Source: an uncultured Cetobacterium sp. (GTDB taxonomy: Bacteria > Fusobacteriota > Fusobacteriia > Fusobacteriales > Fusobacteriaceae). Taken from it: a stretch of DNA of 11,864 nucleotides. The notes under the pieces were generated by a model that saw nothing but the letters and a program-made list of their open reading frames with translations, was not told where the DNA came from and ran no database searches. Position numbers and translations under genes: made by a program. The stretch spans positions 1-11,864 of the forward strand of contig CAAFWD010000123.1 in the NCBI GenBank assembly GCA_900766645.1, in the 5' to 3' direction. Shown here piece by piece: positions 8,083 to 11,864 of the stretch. The number at the start of each line of letters is the position of its first letter. The stretch's first letter is position 1.

Positions 8083-9474
8083 GTGGCGATAGTTACTAAT
8101 TTTCCTCTGAGCGAAAAAAGTGTGGAGGAGTTCGTAAGAATATTATTACCAGAGGGAGTAGGTAAAGATATAAAAGGAGAGGCATTCTACGTTGATGGAA
8201 ATTTAAAAATGGAAGTTGAAATTGATGGTAAGAAAGCTGAGATGATAGAGGAAAACTTAGAGAGTTTAGTAGAGGACCAAAAGGTAATAATGCTTAAAGG
8301 AACTTTATTAAAAGCTTATAATAAACATTATCCATGGGGTAGTCTAGTGGGGGTTAGACCTACTAAGATGACAAGAAGATTTTTAAATATGGGCTTTTCA
8401 AGAGATAGAGTTGAAAAATTATTATCAAATATGTATATTGTGACTAAGGAAAAAATAGATCTTTTGATGAAGGTTTTGGATACAGAGCTAGAACTTTTAA
8501 ATAAAGATGGAATGAATATGTATATTGGAATTCCATTTTGTCCATCTAAATGTAGATATTGTTCTTTTGCTTCATATGAAATAGGAAGTACATTAGGACG
8601 TTTTTATCCAAAATTTGTAGAAACTCTTTTAGAAGAGATAAAACTTGTAGGAGAACTTTCGAAAGATAAAGGGTATAAATATGAATCTTTATATGTCGGT
8701 GGCGGAACTCCAAGTATTTTAACAGCTGAAGATACCGAAAAAGTGTTAAAGGCAGTTCATGAAAATATAGACCTTTCAAATTTAAAGGAGTTTACTTTTG
8801 AGGCTGGAAGAGAGGATGCTATAACTAGAGAAAAGTTAGAGATACTAAAAAAATATGGTGTAGATAGAGTATCTTTAAATCCTCAAACATTTAAGGAAAA
8901 AACTTTAGATGATTTGAATAGAAAATTTAATAGAAAACATTTTGATGAAGTTTACAGAGATATAAAAGAACTTGGATTTATTTTAAATATGGATATAATA
9001 TTAGGGTTACCAGGTGAAAGTGTAGAAGATATATTTAATACTTTAAGTGAGTTAAAAAAATATGATATAGAAAATTTAACAGTTCACTCTTTAGCTAAGA
9101 AAAAAGGATCACCTCTTTATCATGAGAACTTTGAGGAATCAGAGGTTGAAAGAGTTTTAGTAGAGGGAGAGATCTCAAGGTTAGTTAAAGAAAAAGGATT
9201 GGAGCCTTATTATATGTATCGTCAAAAGAATAGTTTAGACTGGGGAGAGAATGTAGGGTATTCAAAACCAGGTTGTGAGTCTAGGTTTAATATTGAAATG
9301 ATTGAAGAAAATCAACAGACTATGGGACTTGGAGGAGGAGCAATAAGTAAAGCTATCCATAAAGAAACAGAGTATATTGATCAAATAGAAAGACTTGTAA
9401 ATCCTAAAGATCCAGCACTTTATATTGCTGAGATGAAGATTAGACATGAGAAAAAAATAAAACTTTTTTCATAA
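8083..9474 (+). CDS. hemZ: radical SAM coproporphyrinogen dehydrogenase-like protein HemZ
   Basis: A radical SAM enzyme of 463 residues. The N-terminal region (about 1-140) ends with the HemZ-type LVGVRPTKMTRRFL (88-101). The radical SAM core begins at GIPFCPSKCRYCSFASY (149-165), with the [4Fe-4S] ligands C153, C157 and C160 in a CxxxCxxC pattern followed by Ser-Phe; the fourth Cys of HemN is replaced by F162, as in HemW/HemZ relatives. GGGTP (206-210) is the SAM-binding glycine motif. HemZ is thought to oxidise coproporphyrinogen III without oxygen, but HemW-like proteins are heme chaperones, so the reaction is inferred. Start is GTG at 8083, nine bases after AAGTGGAG (8067-8074); no better in-frame start is visible. 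It lies 19 bases after uppP. Confidence 0.83.
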   Translation: MAIVTNFPLSEKSVEEFVRILLPEGVGKDIKGEAFYVDGNLKMEVEIDGKKAEMIEENLESLVEDQKVIMLKGTLLKAYNKHYPWGSLVGVRPTKMTRRFLNMGFSRDRVEKLLSNMYIVTKEKIDLLMKVLDTELELLNKDGMNMYIGIPFCPSKCRYCSFASYEIGSTLGRFYPKFVETLLEEIKLVGELSKDKGYKYESLYVGGGTPSILTAEDTEKVLKAVHENIDLSNLKEFTFEAGREDAITREKLEILKKYGVDRVSLNPQTFKEKTLDDLNRKFNRKHFDEVYRDIKELGFILNMDIILGLPGESVEDIFNTLSELKKYDIENLTVHSLAKKKGSPLYHENFEESEVERVLVEGEISRLVKEKGLEPYYMYRQKNSLDWGENVGYSKPGCESRFNIEMIEENQQTMGLGGGAISKAIHKETEYIDQIERLVNPKDPALYIAEMKIRHEKKIKLFS

Positions 9475-9503
9475 AACTTTAAAAAATCTAAAGTAGGAGG
9501 AGT

Positions 9504-10001
9504 ATGAAAAAATTATTAATGATATTTTTATCAGTTTTTATTTTTAATATCTCTTATTCAACACTTGATAGTGACTTTAAAGTTATAGAAAGTAAAAATA
9601 CATTGGATATTGAAAATCTAAAAATCGATATTAATAGATCCAGTGAAAGTGATATGTTAAAATCTGGGATTTCAAAATCCTATGTTGATAAGATAATAGA
9701 GTATAGAAATATAACTGGTGGTTTTATTGAATTAAAAGATATGATTAGAATTTCTGGAATAGGGAAGAAAACCTATGAGAAATTAAAAGTAAAATTTTCA
9801 GAGCCAGAAAAAATTAGATTAAAAACTTTTAATATTAATTCTTCGTCAGATAAAGTATTAATATATTATGGATTTTCTAAAAAAGAGATAAAAAAAATAA
9901 GAGAGTTTCAGAAAAAAGAAAAAATTAGAAATAATTTAGAGATGAAAAAATTTATTTCAAATAAGAAATATGAAAAATTAAAAGATTATATAAGATATTA
10001 A
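9504..10001 (+). CDS. secreted ComEA-like helix-hairpin-helix protein
   Basis: A 165-residue protein with an N-terminal signal peptide (hydrophobic MKKLLMIFLSVFIFNISYS, cleavage probably near 19-22), so it should act in the periplasm. Residues 41-97 form a ComEA-type helix-hairpin-helix pair: IDINRSS, the YRNITGGFIELKDMI segment and the second hairpin ISGIGKKTYEKLK (83-95). Residues 107-165 (KTFNINSSSDKVLIYYGFSKKEIKKI...) look like a second, degenerate copy lacking the Gly-rich hairpins. ComEA binds incoming DNA in natural transformation; that role is inferred only, since no comEC or pilus gene is in the window. AGGAGGAG precedes the ATG. The hslO ribosome site begins at its stop codon, implying coupling to hslO. 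Confidence 0.78.
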   Translation: MKKLLMIFLSVFIFNISYSTLDSDFKVIESKNTLDIENLKIDINRSSESDMLKSGISKSYVDKIIEYRNITGGFIELKDMIRISGIGKKTYEKLKVKFSEPEKIRLKTFNINSSSDKVLIYYGFSKKEIKKIREFQKKEKIRNNLEMKKFISNKKYEKLKDYIRY

Positions 10002-10012
10002 GGAGTAACAAA

Positions 10013-10897
10013 ATGAGTAGATTAATAAGAGGAACAAGTAAAAATTCAAGATTCATACTTGTAGATACAAAGGATATAGTTCAAGAGGCTTTAGATATTC
10101 ACGGATGTTCACCATCAACAATTTCAGCTTTTGGAAGACTTTTATCAGCTTCAATAATGATGGGAGCAACATTAAAAGGTAAAGATATTTTAACACTTAG
10201 AACAACAACAACAGGACCACTTTCAACTATGGTAGCAACTGTATCTCAAGATGGAGTAAAAGGATATGTTTCAAATCCTACAGCAGAAGTACCATTAAAA
10301 GAGAATGGACAACCAGACTTAAAAACTTTAGTTGGAACTGGAACTTTACATGTAATAAAAGATTTAGGTTTAAAAGATCCTTATGTAGGAGTTTCAAATA
10401 TAGAGAGTGGAGAGATAGCTTATGATATAGCTTATTATTACTACACTTCTGAGCAAACACCAACTGTAATAGCTTTAGGAGTAGAGCTTGCAGATGAAAA
10501 AACTGTAAGATCAGCTGGAGGATATATGATTCAGTTATTACCTGGTGCAGAAGAATGGTTTATAGAGGCCTTAGAAAATAAGATAGCTGCCATTAGAAAT
10601 GTAACAGAACTATTTAAAGGTGGAATGGATTTAGAAAGAATACTACACCTATTATATGAAGATATGAATGATGAGAAACATGAAAAATTAGTAGAGGAAT
10701 ACACAATTTTAGACTCAAAAGAGATAAAATATAACTGTGATTGTAATGAGGATAAATTCTATAGAGGAGTTATTTCATTAGGGAAAGAGGAGTTAGAAGA
10801 GATTTTAGCTGAAAGAGGAGTAGTTGAAGCTGAGTGTCACTTCTGTGGAAAGAAATTTTCTTTTAAAAGAGAGGATTTAGCAGATATACTAGACTAA
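10013..10897 (+). CDS. hslO: redox-regulated holdase chaperone Hsp33
   Basis: A cytoplasmic chaperone activated by oxidation; it binds unfolding proteins during oxidative plus heat stress. The N-terminal domain shows the usual RGTSKNSRF start, ALDIHGCSPSTISAFGRLL (26-44) and GPLSTMVATVSQDGVKGYVSNP (68-89). The C-terminal redox switch has the four zinc-binding cysteines C242-x-C244 and C275-xx-C278 (CDC...CHFC), so the switch looks functional. At 294 residues it is full length. An AGGAG at 10001-10005 overlaps the stop codon of the preceding gene. It is the last gene of the plus-strand set, ended by a strong terminator. Confidence 0.95.
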   Translation: MSRLIRGTSKNSRFILVDTKDIVQEALDIHGCSPSTISAFGRLLSASIMMGATLKGKDILTLRTTTTGPLSTMVATVSQDGVKGYVSNPTAEVPLKENGQPDLKTLVGTGTLHVIKDLGLKDPYVGVSNIESGEIAYDIAYYYYTSEQTPTVIALGVELADEKTVRSAGGYMIQLLPGAEEWFIEALENKIAAIRNVTELFKGGMDLERILHLLYEDMNDEKHEKLVEEYTILDSKEIKYNCDCNEDKFYRGVISLGKEELEEILAERGVVEAECHFCGKKFSFKREDLADILD

Positions 10898-10925
10898 AAA
10901 AGAGCTGTTTTACAGCTCTTTTTTT
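10896..10925. terminator. bidirectional terminator between hslO and groES
   Basis: AAAAAAGAGCTGT (10896-10908) pairs perfectly with ACAGCTCTTTTTT (10912-10924) around a TTT loop. The T-run on one strand and A-run on the other allow termination of both convergent genes. The stem overlaps both stop codons. Confidence 0.9.
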
Positions 10926-11199
10926 ATTCTTCAACTATTCCTAAAATATCTTCAAGGTCTAGCATAACATAGTTTTCACCAGAGTTTTCAATATCTATAC
11001 CAACTTTTTTAGAAAAAATTAAATTTTGGTTTAATTTAAAAAGAGACTGAATCTCAGAGTCTGAACTTAAAGCTATGATCTCACCAGTTTTATAATTTTT
11101 TTCATTAGATGAAGCAACTAATAAGATTCCACTAGTAGTTTTTTCCTGTATGTTAATGACTTTAACTAAAACTCTTTTTCCAATAGGTTTTATAATCAT
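10924..11199 (-). CDS. groES: GroES-family co-chaperonin, diverged and without adjacent groEL
   Basis: A 91-residue protein matching the GroES (Cpn10) fold from end to end: IKPIGKRVLVKV (3-14), a mobile loop with EKTTSGILLVASSNEK (19-34) in which ILL (25-27) takes the place of the GroEL-contacting IVL, TGEIIAL (38-44), and the C-terminal YVMLDLEDILGIVEE. GroES caps GroEL and closes the folding chamber. The middle (45-75) departs from the usual G-N-G/GDxVxF pattern: SSDSEIQSLFKLNQNLIFSK. The start ATG has AGGAGG (CCTCCT on the plus strand, 11204-11209). groEL normally follows groES; here a terminator and convergent hslO follow instead. It could be a second, specialised co-chaperonin or the only one with groEL elsewhere. 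Confidence 0.83.
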   Translation of the reverse strand: MIIKPIGKRVLVKVINIQEKTTSGILLVASSNEKNYKTGEIIALSSDSEIQSLFKLNQNLIFSKKVGIDIENSGENYVMLDLEDILGIVEE

Positions 11200-11234
11200 T
11201 TTTCCTCCTAAAAATAAAATATATTACATTTTTA

Positions 11235-11263
11235 ACTGTAACAAAAATATAAAAAAAAATCAA
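11235..11263 (-). promoter_or_regulatory. putative promoter of groES
   Basis: On the minus strand TTGATT (11258-11263) is followed after 17 bases by TACAGT (11235-11240), with TGT just before it (extended -10). The start would be near 11228, about 29 bases ahead of the ATG. A small dyad TTACA/TGTAA (11224-11228 and 11237-11241) overlaps the -10 and start. No CIRCE element (TTAGCACTC-N9-GAGTGCTAA) is present. Confidence 0.45.
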
Positions 11264-11300
11264 ATATTATGTTGAAAAATAAGGTGGATACTAATATTTT

Positions 11301-11354
11301 TTCAAAATGAAAAAAAATAATGTTCAAAATGAAAAAAATTTTCAAAATGAAAAA
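11301..11354. repeat. three direct repeats TTCAAAATGAAAAA
   Basis: Identical 14-mers start at 11301, 11323 and 11341 (spacings 22 and 18). Each contains the dyad TTCA-AAA-TGAA, as an iterated operator would. They lie 38-90 bases upstream of the predicted groES -35, and roughly 100-150 bases upstream of the possible promoter for the flavoprotein gene. No regulator consensus is recognised. Confidence 0.75.
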
Positions 11355-11458
11355 CATCACAAAGTAATGCATATTTAAAAATGTTAAATATAACTAAAAA
11401 ATATAAAAATAAAACAAAAAATATAAAAAAAATACATAAAAAATTAAAATAAAAATAT

Positions 11459-11486
11459 TTGGAACGAAAATTGCTTATTATATATA
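11459..11486 (+). promoter_or_regulatory. possible promoter for the flavoprotein gene
   Basis: TTGGAA (11459-11464) and TATATA (11481-11486) are spaced by 16 bases, directly after the A-tract region that could act as an UP element. The match is modest. If used, it gives a leader of about 255 bases. Other weak -10-like sites occur further downstream. Confidence 0.3.
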
Positions 11487-11495
11487 TGCATGTTG

Positions 11496-11523
11496 TTTGT
11501 TAAAAAATAACAGCTTTAACAAA
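11496..11523. promoter_or_regulatory. palindrome with TTGTTAA-type half-sites, possible Rex-like operator
   Basis: TTTGTTAAA (11496-11504) and TTTAACAAA (11515-11523) form a perfect 9-bp dyad with a 10-base spacer. A second, overlapping dyad is TGTTA-N5-TAACA (11498-11512). The half-sites resemble those of the redox repressor Rex (TTGTTAA-N4-TTAACAA type), but neither spacing is exact. The position near the start of the putative promoter suits an operator. Confidence 0.35.
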
Positions 11524-11526
11524 AAT

Positions 11527-11604
11527 AAAATTTTACTAGACATCAAGTAAAACTTAGGATATATTAGGGGATATGGAAAAGTTTTTGAAAATAAGTAAAA
11601 TTTT
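11527..11604 (+). repeat. competing inverted repeats in the flavoprotein leader
   Basis: AAAATTTTACT (11527-11537) is an exact reverse complement of AGTAAAATTTT (11594-11604). Its TTTTACT part can also pair with the nearer AGTAAAA (11546-11552) around an 8-base loop. The two pairings exclude each other. All arms are AT-rich, so stability is modest. Confidence 0.4.
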
Positions 11605-11650
11605 TAAATATTTATATAAAGTATGAATAGATAAGTTAGTGGGGGCTAAA

Positions 11651-11698
11651 AAGAGCATATAGAAAAAAATAATTTTTTTAAAAAAACTATGTGCTCTT
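11651..11698. repeat. 12-bp stem-loop 50 bases upstream of the flavoprotein gene
   Basis: AAGAGCATATAG (11651-11662) pairs with CTATGTGCTCTT (11687-11698) with one G-U wobble. The 24-base loop is itself an A7/T7 run. On the plus strand no T-run follows, so it is not a plain terminator there. On the minus strand the stem is followed by TTTTT, so it could stop leftward transcription. A leader or attenuator role for the next gene is possible. Confidence 0.55.
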
Positions 11699-11748
11699 AT
11701 ATAAAATGTTAAATAAATAACTTGTAATGTAAAGTTTTAGGAGGAAAA

Positions 11749-11864
11749 ATGAAAATAATAGTTGTAGGTGGAGTTGCAGCAGGAATGTCAGCAGCAGCGA
11801 AAGCGTCAAGATTAGATAAAAATGCTGATATAGTTATATATGAAAAGACAGAAGTTGTTTCTTG
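11749..11864 (+). CDS. FAD-dependent oxidoreductase, CoA-disulfide reductase/NADH oxidase family (N-terminal fragment, runs off the window)
   Basis: Only the first 38 codons are present. They read MKIIVVGGVAAGMSAAAKAS followed by RLDKNADIVIYEKTEVVS, a Rossmann FAD-binding start with the GGVAAG motif (7-12) and the acidic residue E32 at the end of the second strand. This version of the motif (GGVAAGMSAAAKxxR) is typical of CoA-disulfide reductase, NADH oxidase and polysulfide reductase flavoproteins. The redox cysteine, expected at about residue 42-44, is just beyond the window edge, so the subfamily cannot be decided. The ATG is preceded by AGGAGG at 11739-11744. A long structured leader lies upstream. 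Confidence 0.82.
   Translation, partial: MKIIVVGGVAAGMSAAAKASRLDKNADIVIYEKTEVVS

Larger units (their letters stand above)
11200..11748. other. long AT-rich regulatory region between groES and a flavoprotein gene
   Basis: No convincing gene is seen in these 549 bases. From left to right it holds the groES ribosome site and promoter, three direct repeats (11301-11354), an A-rich stretch without any G (11384-11460), a possible plus-strand promoter next to a palindrome (11459-11523), two competing inverted repeats (11527-11604), a short purine-rich patch with AGGATAT and AGGGGATAT (11556-11573), and a 12-bp stem-loop (11651-11698). Divergent genes flank it, so it probably controls both. Confidence 0.7.

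Noticed and set aside
11200..11300. CIRCE heat-shock operator upstream of groES
   Set aside because: No TTAGCACTC/GAGTGCTAA arms or close variants are present in this stretch.
11301..11354. Direct repeats as a small CRISPR array
   Set aside because: Units are only 14 bases, spacers 4-8 bases, and no cas genes are present.
11307..11378. Micro-ORF of 23 codons (MKKNNVQNEKNFQNEKHHKV...) across the three repeats
   Set aside because: The only Shine-Dalgarno-like sequence (AAGGTGG at 11281-11287) is about 20 bases away, and the repetitive protein simply reflects the DNA repeats, whose first copy is out of frame with the others.
11651..11698. Stem-loop as an ordinary intrinsic terminator on the plus strand
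   Set aside because: The stem is followed by ATATAAAATG, not a T-run, and there is no plus-strand gene upstream for it to end.

Overview
The window looks like a chromosomal piece from a Fusobacteriota member, probably Fusobacterium- or Cetobacterium-like; this is an inference. The DNA is very AT-rich, Shine-Dalgarno sites are strong (AGGAGG type), and several promoters have an extended -10 (TGn). Genes for a Gram-negative envelope (ADP-heptose synthesis, a periplasmic-type ComEA-like protein) sit beside a HemZ of the kind common in Firmicutes and other anaerobes. Nearly all of it is housekeeping DNA; I see no mobile element, CRISPR array or tRNA.

Layout: bases 1-44 are the 3' end of a 5S rRNA, so an rRNA operon ends here. 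An extended -10 promoter then drives gmhB (ADP-heptose pathway phosphatase). A perfect bidirectional terminator separates gmhB from a convergent YeiH-family membrane transporter on the minus strand. A divergent promoter region of about 210 bp leads into secA, followed 17 bp later by a lipoprotein gene of unknown function. A GC-rich hairpin without a U-run comes next, then a tightly packed set of six plus-strand genes: a PHP-domain nucleotidase/RNase AM-like protein, hldD, uppP, hemZ, a ComEA-like double helix-hairpin-helix protein and hslO. Gaps within this set are 10-29 bp, so secA through hslO may be one transcript or two. A second bidirectional terminator separates hslO from a convergent, diverged groES that has no groEL next to it.

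The last gene-free stretch (11200-11748, about 550 bp) is the least ordinary part. It holds the groES promoter, three copies of TTCAAAATGAAAAA, a 77-base run with no G and roughly helically spaced A-tracts, a palindrome with TTGTTAA/TTAACAA half-sites next to a possible promoter, mutually exclusive inverted repeats, and a 12-bp stem-loop just before the final gene. That gene, cut by the window end, is a CoA-disulfide reductase/NADH oxidase-type flavoprotein.

Functionally, gmhB and hldD act in one pathway (ADP-L-glycero-D-manno-heptose for LPS core), uppP recycles the undecaprenyl carrier used for envelope polymers, and secA drives export. hslO and groES are protein-quality genes, and hslO and the final flavoprotein both suggest redox handling. 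No clearly new multi-gene system is visible. The best candidates for something undescribed are the orphan groES, the structured regulatory region after it, and the internally repeated lipoprotein behind secA.
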